This document shows positions 25,364-34,432 of a stretch of DNA of 64,000 bases, piece by piece. Below the pieces are notes generated by a model. That model was not told the origin of the DNA. It saw only the letters and a list, made by a program, of their open reading frames with translations, and did no database searches. This stretch comes from Alteribacillus sp041949975 (GTDB taxonomy: Bacteria; Bacillota; Bacilli; Bacillales; Marinococcaceae): assembly GCF_041949975.1 (NCBI RefSeq), contig NZ_JBHFQG010000001.1, positions 248,001 through 312,000 on the forward strand. The letters run 5' to 3'. The first letter of the stretch is position 1; every line of letters begins with the position of its first letter. The position numbers and the translations under genes are program-made.

Positions 25364-26941
25364 ATGGCTCAAAATATGAGTGCAGATATTATTGTAATTG
25401 GAGGAGGAGTAGGAGGGACTGCTTCTGCCCTGTCTGCTGCTAAAAGTGGCAAGACAGTTATTATGACAGAAGAAACAAATTGGATTGGAGGACAGTTAAC
25501 TAACCAGGCCGTTCCACCCGATGAGCATCCATGGATTGAACAATTTGGATGTACACAAACGTATAGAGAATTTAGAAATAGAGTAAGAGATTATTATCGC
25601 AGTCATTATCCAATGAAAGCCTCTGCAAGAAACAAGGAACGATTAAATCCTGGAAACGGCTGGGTGAGCAGGTTGTGTCACGAACCTAAAGCAGCTCTTT
25701 CTGTACTTCATGAAATGTTAGCTCCATATGTATCTAATGGTAGAGTGACTATTTTGCATAAACATAAAATAAAAGACGCGCAAGTAAACGGGGATGAAAT
25801 TGAAGCAATCACAGTAGAAAATGAAGAGACGAGTCATTTATTCGTTTTAAAGGCCCCTTTCTTTTTAGACGCAACAGAATGCGGGGATGTGCTGCCTGTG
25901 GCTGGCATTGAGTATATTACCGGTGCAGAATCTAAGGAACAAACAGGAGAACCAAGTGCATTGGATGAAGCAGACCCGCTGGATATGCAGTCTATCAGTG
26001 TGTGTTATGCACTGGATTATTTAGAAGGGGAAGACCATACAATAGCAAAGCCGCGGGATTATGATTTTTGGAAAGAGTATAAACCTGATTTTTGGCCGGA
26101 TAAATTACTTAGCTGGACCCATCCTTTTCCAGAAACGCTGGAGCCCTGGACAAGAGATTTATTTAAACAAGAAGGCAGAACAATTATTGATTCATTATGG
26201 TTATTTAGAAGAATTATAGACAAAGACAATTTTGAGGAAGGTGCTTTTGCGAGTGATATTACTTTAGTTAATTGGCCGCAAATTGATTATTGGCTGGGAC
26301 CGATTTTTGAAGTTTCCGAAGAAGAAAGAAATAAGCATTTGGAGCAGGCTAAGCAACTATCTCTTTCCTTTTTGTACTGGATGCAAACAGAAGCCCCTCG
26401 ACCTGATGGGAAAAAGGGTTACCCTGGTTTAAGATTGAGGAAGGATATAGTTGGAACGGAAGATGGTCTGGCAATGCCATATATTCGGGAATCCAGAAGA
26501 ATCCAAGCTGAATTTACAGTTTTAGAACAGCATGTCAGTCCAGATTATCAATCCGGAGTCACTGGTGAATATTTTCAAGATTCAGTAGGGATTGGTAGTT
26601 ACCGGATTGATCTTCATCCGAGCACTGGAGATCGAAATTATTTAGATGTGTCCAGCTTGCCGTTTCAAATCCCGTTAGGTAGTTTAATTCCAAAAAGGGT
26701 TAAAAATTTAATAGCTGCCGGAAAAAATATTGGAGTGACTCATATCACTACTGGATGCTACAGGCTGCACCCAGTGGAATGGAATATTGGTGAATCTGCA
26801 GGATATCTAGCATCTTATTGTATTACACATGGGCTTCAGCCGGCTCAGGTAAGAAACGATGAAAAATTATTAAAAGAATTTCAAGCTATGTTAATAGAAG
26901 AAGGCGTAGAAATAGAGTGGCCAAAATTAGAGGCAAGGTAA
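25364..26941 (+). CDS. FAD-dependent oxidoreductase (PF12831-like)
   Basis: A 525-residue flavoenzyme with the N-terminal dinucleotide fold IIVIGGGVGGTASALSAA, the ETNWIGGQLTNQ motif, FLDATECGDVLP and a C-terminal FAD region ending in IGVTHITTGCYRLHPVEWNIGESAG. This is the FAD_oxidored family often found in polysaccharide-use clusters and sometimes labelled xanthan lyase-like; the reaction is not established for most members. ATG 25364 is chosen because AAGGAGG lies 9 bases upstream. Position between the permeases and a YesL-like gene suggests it acts on the imported sugar or a derivative, for instance oxidation of a sugar hydroxyl; this is inference. No signal peptide is seen, so it is cytoplasmic. 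Confidence 0.82.
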   Translation: MAQNMSADIIVIGGGVGGTASALSAAKSGKTVIMTEETNWIGGQLTNQAVPPDEHPWIEQFGCTQTYREFRNRVRDYYRSHYPMKASARNKERLNPGNGWVSRLCHEPKAALSVLHEMLAPYVSNGRVTILHKHKIKDAQVNGDEIEAITVENEETSHLFVLKAPFFLDATECGDVLPVAGIEYITGAESKEQTGEPSALDEADPLDMQSISVCYALDYLEGEDHTIAKPRDYDFWKEYKPDFWPDKLLSWTHPFPETLEPWTRDLFKQEGRTIIDSLWLFRRIIDKDNFEEGAFASDITLVNWPQIDYWLGPIFEVSEEERNKHLEQAKQLSLSFLYWMQTEAPRPDGKKGYPGLRLRKDIVGTEDGLAMPYIRESRRIQAEFTVLEQHVSPDYQSGVTGEYFQDSVGIGSYRIDLHPSTGDRNYLDVSSLPFQIPLGSLIPKRVKNLIAAGKNIGVTHITTGCYRLHPVEWNIGESAGYLASYCITHGLQPAQVRNDEKLLKEFQAMLIEEGVEIEWPKLEAR

Positions 26942-26965
26942 TAATAACAGCAGGAGGCGTTTCCC

Positions 26966-27592
26966 ATGGCCTATAAAGATTGGATGGAAGGTTTAAATAG
27001 GTTTTTTGAATGGTTTATGAATATAGCTTATCTCAATGTTTTGTGGATTATTTTTACTATATTGGGAGGAGTTGTGTTAGGGGCAGCGCCTTCTACCTCA
27101 GCAATGTTTGCTGTAATCAGAAGATTATTCTTGTCCAAAGAAAAGGTCCCAATAACGAGAATTTATTTAACTTATTATCGTAAAGATTTTTTTAAGGTGA
27201 ACGGATTATTTTATTGTTTTGTTCTCATTGGAGCAATTTTAATAGCTGATATTTATTTTTTGATTGATATCGATAAGCAAATAGCAGTTGTTTTTCTATT
27301 TTTACTGTTAATGTTAAGTGTCATCTATGTTATAGCAGTGATGATGTTCTTTCCTGTATTTTCACATTATGATGTAAGGTTTTTAACTTATATTAAACAT
27401 TCTATTTTTATAGGAATTATGAGACCTCTGCATATTCTTATAATGGCAATTGGAATAAGTGTTTCTTATTATTTAATGTTATTTCTGCCTGCCCTATTTC
27501 TCTTTTTTGGTATTAGTTTAGGTGCACTTATAATTGGCAGTGTTAGTCACCATATTTTTCTTAAAATAGACCTAAGTACTGTATCTAAATAA
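26966..27592 (+). CDS. YesL-like DUF624 membrane protein
   Basis: A 208-residue integral membrane protein with about five hydrophobic segments. The N-terminal half carries the DUF624 hallmark NVLWIIFTILGG followed by GAAPSTSAMFAVIRR. Members (B. subtilis YesL) sit next to sugar ABC transporters in many Firmicutes, but their role is not known; a helper role for uptake or signalling is often supposed. The ribosome site is AGGAGG, 9 bases before the ATG. It is the fifth gene of the set 2 run, 24 bases after the oxidoreductase. Confidence 0.88.
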   Translation: MAYKDWMEGLNRFFEWFMNIAYLNVLWIIFTILGGVVLGAAPSTSAMFAVIRRLFLSKEKVPITRIYLTYYRKDFFKVNGLFYCFVLIGAILIADIYFLIDIDKQIAVVFLFLLLMLSVIYVIAVMMFFPVFSHYDVRFLTYIKHSIFIGIMRPLHILIMAIGISVSYYLMLFLPALFLFFGISLGALIIGSVSHHIFLKIDLSTVSK

Positions 27593-27652
27593 GTTTTTAT
27601 GCGTCGCGTCACTATTGTAAGCACGGCATTACTGACTGGGAGTGAGAGAGTT

Positions 27653-29308
27653 ATGACACAGACAGAGCAGAAAAACCAAAAGTATTTGAAAAAAGCCTGG
27701 TGGAAAGAAGCGGTAGTGTACCAAATTTACTGGCGCAGTTTTAATGATACCTCCGGAAACGGATTTGGCGATCTTAACGGCGTCATAGAAAAATTGGACT
27801 ATTTAAAGGAACTTGGAGTGGATGTTCTCTGGCTCAATCCTTTCTATGAATCTCCAGACGTTGATAATGGCTACGATATATCAAATTACTATGCGATTAT
27901 GGGAAAAGCGGGAGACTTTGAAGTATTTAATAGATTGGTATCAGAAGTTCATGCACGCGGCATGAAGATGATAATGGATCTCGTCGTAAATCATACGTCT
28001 GACCAGCATCCGTGGTTTAAAGAATCCCGCTCCTCTAAAGACAGCCGTAAGCGGGATTGGTACATATGGAAAGACGGGGTGAGCGGCGGACCGCCGAATA
28101 ATTGGCGATCGTATTTCGCTCCGTCTGCATGGGAGTGGGATGAACAAACGGATCAATATTATTTTCATTCTTTTGCCGTGGAGCAGCCTGATTTAAATTG
28201 GGAAAATCGTGAATTAAGAGAAGAGATTTATAACATGATGAGGTTTTGGCTCGATAAAGGAATTGATGGATTCCGTTTGGATGTTATTAATCTTCTTGCT
28301 AAGCAAAAAGGTTTTCCGGATGCAGAAGATCCATATGCCCTTGACTATTTAGGAAATAATCCGGGCATCCATGATTATTTGCACGAAATGCATGAAGAAG
28401 TTTTCAAGCATTATGATATTATGACCGTCGGAGAAATCCCGTTTGTCGGCCCGGAGAACGGCGTGTTGTATGTAGGAGAAGACCGAGAAGAGCTGCATAC
28501 GCTCTTTCATTTTGAAGTCGCCGATGACATGCCATCCTGGGATATGCTTCGTTTTAAAGAAATTCAGAAGCGCTGGTATGAAGGGTTAAAAGGACGCGGC
28601 TGGAACTCTCAATTTTTAAACAATCATGACCATACCCGTCAGGTAACAAGGTATGGAAATGACGGAGAGTACAGGGAAGAATCAGCGAAACAGCTGGGTT
28701 TGATGCTGCATACGCTTCCTGGCATCCCTTATGTGTATCAAGGAGAAGAAATTGGTATGACTGGTGTTCGATTTCCTTCTATCGAAGACTATAACGATGT
28801 AGCGATGAAAAATAAATACAAAGAGGAAGTGGATAAAGACAGGGACCCGGAGGAAGTATTTGAAGAGCTGCTTCCGCTAAGCCGTGATAATTCCCGTACA
28901 CCGATGCATTGGACAGCAGAAAGGAACGCCGGCTTTACAAGCGGGACACCATGGATCAAGGTTAACCCAAACTATAAAGATATTAATGTGGAACAAGCAC
29001 TTGCGGATTCTGATTCTGTATTTTATTTTTATAAAACACTCATTGCCCTTCGTAAAAAACATGATGTGATGGTGTATGGCGACTTTGAAGATCTTTCCGG
29101 TCAAGAATCCTGTTTGTATATCTATAAACGGACACTTGGTGACACCACCTGGCTGATTGCTTTAAATCATTCCGACGAAGAAAAAGACTGCCCGCTGTTA
29201 AGAGATTATGAAACCTCCTTGGACCAGCTGATTATAAGCAACTATGAAAAAGATGAAAAAAAACAAGACAAGGTCCGCCCCTATGAAGGGAGATTGTACT
29301 CTATTTAA
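27653..29308 (+). CDS. GH13 alpha-glucosidase with divergent active-site loops
   Basis: A 551-residue cytoplasmic glycosidase of the same group as the first glucosidase, but distinct. Catalytic residues are intact: Asp210 in GFRLDVINL, Glu261 in MTVGEIPF and Asp326 in NNHDHTRQ. Val after the nucleophile again suggests alpha-1,6 bonds. Differences from normal oligo-1,6-glucosidases are a degenerate metal loop (DTSGNGFGD in place of D-x-N-x-D), VYQIYWRSF in place of YQIYPRSF, and HDHTRQ in place of HDQPR. The last two changes lie beside the substrate site, so specificity may differ. ATG 27653 follows a GGGAG site; codons upstream of it look non-coding. It closes the set 2 cluster. Confidence 0.88.
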   Translation: MTQTEQKNQKYLKKAWWKEAVVYQIYWRSFNDTSGNGFGDLNGVIEKLDYLKELGVDVLWLNPFYESPDVDNGYDISNYYAIMGKAGDFEVFNRLVSEVHARGMKMIMDLVVNHTSDQHPWFKESRSSKDSRKRDWYIWKDGVSGGPPNNWRSYFAPSAWEWDEQTDQYYFHSFAVEQPDLNWENRELREEIYNMMRFWLDKGIDGFRLDVINLLAKQKGFPDAEDPYALDYLGNNPGIHDYLHEMHEEVFKHYDIMTVGEIPFVGPENGVLYVGEDREELHTLFHFEVADDMPSWDMLRFKEIQKRWYEGLKGRGWNSQFLNNHDHTRQVTRYGNDGEYREESAKQLGLMLHTLPGIPYVYQGEEIGMTGVRFPSIEDYNDVAMKNKYKEEVDKDRDPEEVFEELLPLSRDNSRTPMHWTAERNAGFTSGTPWIKVNPNYKDINVEQALADSDSVFYFYKTLIALRKKHDVMVYGDFEDLSGQESCLYIYKRTLGDTTWLIALNHSDEEKDCPLLRDYETSLDQLIISNYEKDEKKQDKVRPYEGRLYSI

Positions 29309-29684
29309 ATGATTATCACGTTCATAGCCTCCCTCGTTAAACAAGGAACCTTAAAGCCCAAGGCAGGCAAAAGAAAGATGAAGCGGTAACCAAGCAAGGA
29401 TCTTGAAAAGATTTTAAAGTCTCAGTTACTGCATTTCGGGTGAGGTCCGGCTCGAGGAGTGTTTACATCTAGCACTGCTGCCAACTATCATATTAAAAGC
29501 AATAGCAAAGCTTGCATAAAAAGAGACATCCAAGCAAAATAGCCGGTCATGATTTATTTTATGACCGGCTTTTACTATGTTTTTTGCAGATTCACATTTA
29601 CGGAAGGCTGAAAGATTGCTAATATCAATAGTAATAGATGCACTATTTAGATTTTTCTAATAAAAATAAAGAAAGAGTGATAGG
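29309..29684. other. gap before the thiolase gene
   Basis: Apart from a terminator at 29541-29574 the 376 bases hold no gene or structure I can support. Confidence 0.4.
29541..29574 (+). terminator. terminator after the alpha-glucoside cluster
   Basis: A perfect 10-bp stem (agccggtcat / atgaccggct) with a 10-base loop and a TTTACT tail. Confidence 0.8.
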
Positions 29685-30866
29685 ATGCGCAATGTAGTTA
29701 TTGTTAGTGGAAAAAGAACACCAATAGGTCGTTTTAACGGTACCTTAAAAGACAAAACAGCGGTAGATTTAGGCGTTACTGCTCTGAAAGGAGCATTGGA
29801 AGAGGCAAGCGTAGATCCTGATGTAATAGAAGAAGTCATTGGCGGGCATGTCTATCAGGCAGGCTGCAAAGGAAACACGGCCAGACAAGCTGCTATTTAT
29901 GCCGAATGTCCGGTAGAGACCGTAGCTGTTACGATAAATCAGCAGTGCCCTTCCTCCCTTCGTGCGACGGATATGCTTGCCGGCGATATTATGCTCGGAA
30001 AAATAGACGCTGGTGCGGTCGTTGGCATGGAAAGCATGACCAATGTGCCCTATCTTTTACCAAAGGCCCGTGAAGGATACAGAATGGGAGACGGTAAGGT
30101 AGTTGATTCTCTTTTTCATGATGCATTGCTTGACGCTTTTAATGGGTATCACATGGGTATTACAGCTGAAAATCTAGCAGAAGAATACAGTGTTTCCAGA
30201 GATGAACAAGATGACTTGGCGCTCCTCAGTCAAGAAAGAGCAAAACTAGCAACTGAAAAAGGTATTTTTAAAGACGAAATCGTCCCTGTGGAAGTCAAGA
30301 AAAGAAAAGAAACCTTTATGATGGAAACCGATGAAAATCCTAATCCTAATACGTCGGCGGAACAGCTCAGCGGGTTGAAGCCGGCTTTTAAACAAGATGG
30401 CAGTGTTACAGCAGGTAACGCATCCAGTCTGAATGATGGCGGGGCAGCTTTAATTTTAATGGCTGAAGAAAAAGCAGAAGAGCTTCAATTACAACCTTTG
30501 GCTAGAATTGTAAGCGCTGCCTCAGCAGCAGTAGATCCGAAAATAATGGGGATTGGTGTTGTGCCTGCAGTTAAAAAAGCGTTACAGCAGAGCGGTCTTA
30601 AAAAAGAAGATATTGATTATTGGGAAATCAACGAAGCGTTTGCTGCTCAGTTTCTAGCAGTAAACCGCGATCTTCAGCTTGATCTAAAGCGCGTGAATCG
30701 GTATGGTTCTGGTATTTCACTAGGTCATCCTGTGGGTGCTACAGGAGCTCGTATTCTAGTTACGCTGCTTCATGAATTAAAAAGAAGCGGGGAGAAATAT
30801 GGGTGTGCCACATTGTGTGCAGGCGGCGGACCAGGAGCTGCTATGATTGTGGAAAATCTTCAATAG
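29685..30866 (+). CDS. acetyl-CoA acetyltransferase / 3-ketoacyl-CoA thiolase
   Basis: A 393-residue thiolase that splits 3-ketoacyl-CoA with CoA, or condenses acetyl-CoA. It has the N-terminal VIVSGKRTPIGRFNGTL, the nucleophile Cys88, the NEAFAAQFLA motif, the catalytic His in GHPVGATGARIL and the second Cys in LCAGGGPGAAM. The nucleophile loop reads QQCPSSLRA instead of the usual xVCGSGLxA, so the substrate pocket may differ. The gene is separated from the beta-oxidation genes downstream by a terminator, so it is transcribed alone, but it would supply the last step of the pathway they encode. Confidence 0.9.
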   Translation: MRNVVIVSGKRTPIGRFNGTLKDKTAVDLGVTALKGALEEASVDPDVIEEVIGGHVYQAGCKGNTARQAAIYAECPVETVAVTINQQCPSSLRATDMLAGDIMLGKIDAGAVVGMESMTNVPYLLPKAREGYRMGDGKVVDSLFHDALLDAFNGYHMGITAENLAEEYSVSRDEQDDLALLSQERAKLATEKGIFKDEIVPVEVKKRKETFMMETDENPNPNTSAEQLSGLKPAFKQDGSVTAGNASSLNDGGAALILMAEEKAEELQLQPLARIVSAASAAVDPKIMGIGVVPAVKKALQQSGLKKEDIDYWEINEAFAAQFLAVNRDLQLDLKRVNRYGSGISLGHPVGATGARILVTLLHELKRSGEKYGCATLCAGGGPGAAMIVENLQ

Positions 30867-31239
30867 TTGTTTTCGGAAGAAGAGGGGCTGTCTCAAAACT
30901 CTTGAGAGAGCTCCTTTTTATATGTTTATAAAAAGGACAACAAATCTATTGTCCTTCTCTATGTGTCGCCTTGCCTGACTGCAACCGAAGGTTTTTGTCA
31001 TATGAAACTGTCGCAATATTTAAAAATATACTTGTAATTTAAAATTAAACCTTATAGAATGTATTTAACCAACTAGAATAAATTCAACTACAGTGTTAAA
31101 AGTATTTCATGAATTGAAAGCCCTTACATAAAAGGAAGAGGGTCTTAGTGGGGGGATGAATGACTCTTATTTAATAAGTTTAAAATTTTAAATATTTCTA
31201 TTTTTTAAACTTTTAAAAAGAAAAATAGGAGGGGTATGA
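30867..31239. other. gap between thiolase and TRAP transporter
   Basis: Two hairpins stand at the left end: a terminator and aaggacaa/ttgtcctt (30933-30956). The right half is very A/T-rich, with a TTTAAA-rich palindrome (tttaaaattttaaa near 31184) and TGAATGAC at 31157 that resembles one half of a FadR box. The promoter of the TRAP operon must lie here, but I cannot place it with confidence. Confidence 0.4.
30883..30921 (+). terminator. terminator after the thiolase gene
   Basis: A 12-bp imperfect stem (aggggctgtctc / gagagagctcct) followed by TTTTTA. Confidence 0.7.
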
Positions 31240-32391
31240 ATGAAACGAATGAAGTGGTGGATGGTGTTTACTTCGATATTGTTGCTTTTGGCTGTATCAG
31301 CTTGCGGTGGAGGCAGTGATGATTCGTCAGCAGAGGGAGAAAACGGCGGGGATGATGCAGCAGCTGATACCTCAGTGCCGATTGTCCTTCGGGCTGCTAC
31401 TGGGTTGAGTGCTCAGCATGCCTGGTGGGAAAATTCGATGGTTCCCTGGATGGAAAAGGTAGAAGAGCTGACGGATGGTCAAGTTGAATTTGAAACCTTT
31501 ACAGGCGGTGAGTTAGTTACTACTCCTGAAGAAGCGGAAGCAGTACAGAATGGAACGATTGACGTAGGATTGGTCCTCCCCATCTATGAACCCGATCAAT
31601 TTCCGATGGCAGAGGTAACCATGCTTCCGTTGACTCATTCAGACACTTTAATAGCTTCGAAGGCCTGGAAGAAGCTTGTAGAAAGTGACGAAGAGCTGGC
31701 AGACGGCATGACTTACAGTGAAATGCAATTTGATGGTTTTCATGTTTTCCCTTTGTCTACTACCCAGGAGTATTCAATTTCTACAACAGGTCATAAATTT
31801 AATTCGGTAAGTGATATTGAAGGGACTTCTCTTCGCACACCGTCTCGTATTCACGAAATTTACTCTGAAAAAACGGGAATTAACAGTGTGACGATGCCAG
31901 CCGTTGAAATGTACGATGCAATGAGCCGCGGTGCTTTTGAGGGCAGCTTTTACAGCATTGCAGACTGGTCAGGCTACGGATTCCAGGACTTGTTTCAGTA
32001 TACTGTAACGGGCGTGAATTTCGGACATTTTAACGCAATGATCGGGATGAGTGAAGATACATGGAAGGAACTCCCGGAGCATGTACAGGATGCAATGGAA
32101 GAAGCTCATGAAGACATTTTTGAACCAGGGGCCCAAGAGTGGATGGACCGTGCCGAAGAAATGGTGGAGTTTAATGAAAGTGAAGGCGGAACATTCGTAG
32201 ATTTTGAGGACCTTGACCAAGATGTACAGGATCATTTTGTTAAAGGAATTGAGGATACTTGGTACGAATATATTGAGCTTTTGAATAACAATGGTCTTCC
32301 AGGAGAAGAGGTTGCAGCCATGTGGAGAGACTTATTAATTGAAGAAGGCGGCGAAGTGCCAGAAGCTGTGATGGATTTTGAAGATGAATAG
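31240..32391 (+). CDS. TRAP transporter substrate-binding lipoprotein, DctP family
   Basis: A 383-residue extracellular receptor of a TRAP carboxylate importer. The signal peptide ends in the lipobox LLAVSACGG, then an acidic linker, then the DctP fold (VLRAATGLSAQHAWWENSMV, GGELVTTPEEAEAVQNGTID, SDIEGTSLRTPSRIH with the conserved Arg that binds a carboxylate, and EGSFYSIADW). The start follows AGGAGGGG by 7 bases. Large and small membrane subunits follow in order P-M-Q. Its operon continues into fatty-acid-type catabolic genes, so the ligand is probably an organic acid that those genes degrade. Confidence 0.92.
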   Translation: MKRMKWWMVFTSILLLLAVSACGGGSDDSSAEGENGGDDAAADTSVPIVLRAATGLSAQHAWWENSMVPWMEKVEELTDGQVEFETFTGGELVTTPEEAEAVQNGTIDVGLVLPIYEPDQFPMAEVTMLPLTHSDTLIASKAWKKLVESDEELADGMTYSEMQFDGFHVFPLSTTQEYSISTTGHKFNSVSDIEGTSLRTPSRIHEIYSEKTGINSVTMPAVEMYDAMSRGAFEGSFYSIADWSGYGFQDLFQYTVTGVNFGHFNAMIGMSEDTWKELPEHVQDAMEEAHEDIFEPGAQEWMDRAEEMVEFNESEGGTFVDFEDLDQDVQDHFVKGIEDTWYEYIELLNNNGLPGEEVAAMWRDLLIEEGGEVPEAVMDFEDE

Positions 32392-32450
32392 TCCAATTCT
32401 TCTATAGCATAAATTTTACGGAAGGCAATGCCTTTTAAGAGAACGAACGC

Positions 32451-32500
32451 GGGCGCCTGGCTTTCTTTATCATTCTATTTTTGCAGGCGCTCTATTTTTT
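32451..32500 (+). terminator. attenuating hairpin between dctP and dctM
   Basis: A 9-bp stem (gggcgcctg / caggcgctc with one G-T pair) with a 24-base loop and a T-run. Because the operon clearly goes on, it should act as a partial terminator or mRNA stabiliser that favours the receptor. Confidence 0.65.
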
Positions 32501-32538
32501 CCCCGTAAAAGCGATTATTCCACATAGGAGGCCCTATT

Positions 32539-33870
32539 ATGTCAGAGTTTTTCATTATATCTGTAATTTTACTTATGTTTATCGTTTTTCTTCTATCAGG
32601 GCTTTATATTCATTCGGTATTATTTGCCTGCGGGATCATTGGGCTTATTTTATTAGAAGGATTCAGCATTTTACCTGGTCTGCTGGGAAATGAACCGTTT
32701 AACCGGGCCGCAAGCTATACACTCACCACGATTCCATTATTCGTTTTAATGGCTCAGTTTGTACTTCAATCCGGTATTGTCCAGGATATGTTTTATTTTA
32801 TCAACCGCCTGTCAAAAGGTAATAACAGTTTACTTGGCGCCTTAACCATTATTATTGGAGGACTGCTTGGGGCAGTTTCCGGATCAGGGACAGCAACTGC
32901 TGCTTCATTAGGCCAGGTTGCTGTGCCGGAGCTGACAAAGCATGGCTACAAACCGGAATTGGCTGCAGCAGTTGCTGCTTCGGGTGGATCATTATCCGGC
33001 ATTGTTCCTCCAAGTATTATATTGATCCTTTATGGAGTGGCAACAGAAACGCCGGTCGGCGATTTATTTATGGCCGCGGTCATTCCAAGTATTCTAGTAA
33101 TGATTGTTTTTATTATCGTTATGCTTGCTTGTTTCTATGTTTTTCGCAAAAAAACGAGTGAAGCAGCAGGATTGGAACCAGAACGAAAAGGACCACCCCA
33201 ACAAGCAGAGCTGCCTGCAATGAGGCTGGTTGTCGTAAACGCAGTAGGTCTTATTATTGTCATCGTTATTTTCGGAGGAATTTACTCCGGTGTATTTACT
33301 CCAACAGAAGCAGGAGCCGTAGGGGCCTTTACGGCGCTTCTTTCCACGCTGGTGCTCGGTAAAGTCAACATCGCTTTCTTTACCAGGGCGTTAACCGAAA
33401 CCATTAAAGTGACCGGAATGGTAATGCTGATTTTAATTGGAGCCCAAATTTTCGGAAGGTTTGTTTCTTTATCGCTTTTGCCTCGAAAGCTTATTAACCT
33501 CTTAGATCCGATCATGGAATACCCAGTCATTGTATTGATTGTTATAACGATTGCATTGTTTATTATGTTTATGTTTATTGAAGGAGCAGCTGTTATTTTA
33601 ATGTCCATTCCTGTGATTATGCCGATCATTCAGGCTATTGGTGTTGATGTGTTATGGTTTGGAATCTTTATTTCTGTTATCTGTACCGTTGGTTTAATCA
33701 CACCTCCAGTTGGATTGAGCGTGTATGCAGTTTCGGGTGCAAGTAAAATGACTCCTGAACCTATATTTCGGTATACGATGTTATTTGCCTTTGTCGCTAC
33801 TGTAGTTGTAGGAGGGATTATGATTGCATTCCCTGACCTTGTCCTTTGGATACCTGATTCTATGGAATAA
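32539..33870 (+). CDS. TRAP transporter large permease, DctM family
   Basis: A 443-residue membrane protein with about twelve spans, the main channel of the TRAP importer, which is driven by an ion gradient and not ATP. Typical motifs are GAVSGSGTATAASLGQVAVPEL, SGGSLSGIVPPSIILILYG and VICTVGLITPPVGLSVYAV (segments overlapping family repeats). The start follows TAGGAGG. It stands between the receptor and the small subunit. Confidence 0.92.
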   Translation: MSEFFIISVILLMFIVFLLSGLYIHSVLFACGIIGLILLEGFSILPGLLGNEPFNRAASYTLTTIPLFVLMAQFVLQSGIVQDMFYFINRLSKGNNSLLGALTIIIGGLLGAVSGSGTATAASLGQVAVPELTKHGYKPELAAAVAASGGSLSGIVPPSIILILYGVATETPVGDLFMAAVIPSILVMIVFIIVMLACFYVFRKKTSEAAGLEPERKGPPQQAELPAMRLVVVNAVGLIIVIVIFGGIYSGVFTPTEAGAVGAFTALLSTLVLGKVNIAFFTRALTETIKVTGMVMLILIGAQIFGRFVSLSLLPRKLINLLDPIMEYPVIVLIVITIALFIMFMFIEGAAVILMSIPVIMPIIQAIGVDVLWFGIFISVICTVGLITPPVGLSVYAVSGASKMTPEPIFRYTMLFAFVATVVVGGIMIAFPDLVLWIPDSME

Positions 33871-33890
33871 AAAGGAGGGAGAAAGCCTTT

Positions 33891-34415
33891 ATGAACAGCG
33901 TTTGGAAAGTATATAAAATATTTAATTATATCAAATTTGCCGGTGCTATATTCAGCGGAATCAGTATTGTCGCCATGATGCTTTTCATAGTTTACGACGT
34001 AATCGGCCGGAACTTTTTATTTGGGTCTATACGAGGCGGTTTTGAGATTGTGCAAAACTATTTCATGCCGCTTGCAGTGTTTCCAGCTTTAGCTTATGTC
34101 TATACTACAGGTGTCCTCCCCCGCATGAATCTGCTTGTTTCTAAATCTGGTGAACACCTTCAGAAAATAATTATCTTTGCTTTGCTGGCTCTTGAGTTGT
34201 TTGTGTTAAGCTTTGTCGTTTACTTTAGCTGGAATTATGCAGTCGGCGGAATGGAAAGAGGCATGGCTTTTCCAGCCGGAGGTTCCATGTATCCCCTGTA
34301 TCCATTTTTATTTCTCGTTCCATTGGGATTTGCCATGATTATCGTCGAAAATATCTTTATTTTATTAAAAAATATAGAAGAAAAGAAGGCGACATTGCTT
34401 GTTCACAATGACTAA
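33891..34415 (+). CDS. TRAP transporter small permease, DctQ family
   Basis: A 174-residue protein with four predicted membrane spans and the DctQ signature (VIGRNFLFGSIRGGFEIVQN, then FPALAYVYTTGVLPRMNLLV). It binds the large subunit. A 20-base gap and an AGGAGGG site link it to the large permease gene. Confidence 0.9.
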   Translation: MNSVWKVYKIFNYIKFAGAIFSGISIVAMMLFIVYDVIGRNFLFGSIRGGFEIVQNYFMPLAVFPALAYVYTTGVLPRMNLLVSKSGEHLQKIIIFALLALELFVLSFVVYFSWNYAVGGMERGMAFPAGGSMYPLYPFLFLVPLGFAMIIVENIFILLKNIEEKKATLLVHND

Positions 34416-34432
34416 TAAAAGGGGGGAGCATA

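Noticed and set aside
31157..31174. FadR operator before the TRAP operon
   Set aside because: Only the left half (TGAATGAC) matches the B. subtilis FadR box; the right half does not, so it was not listed as a site.
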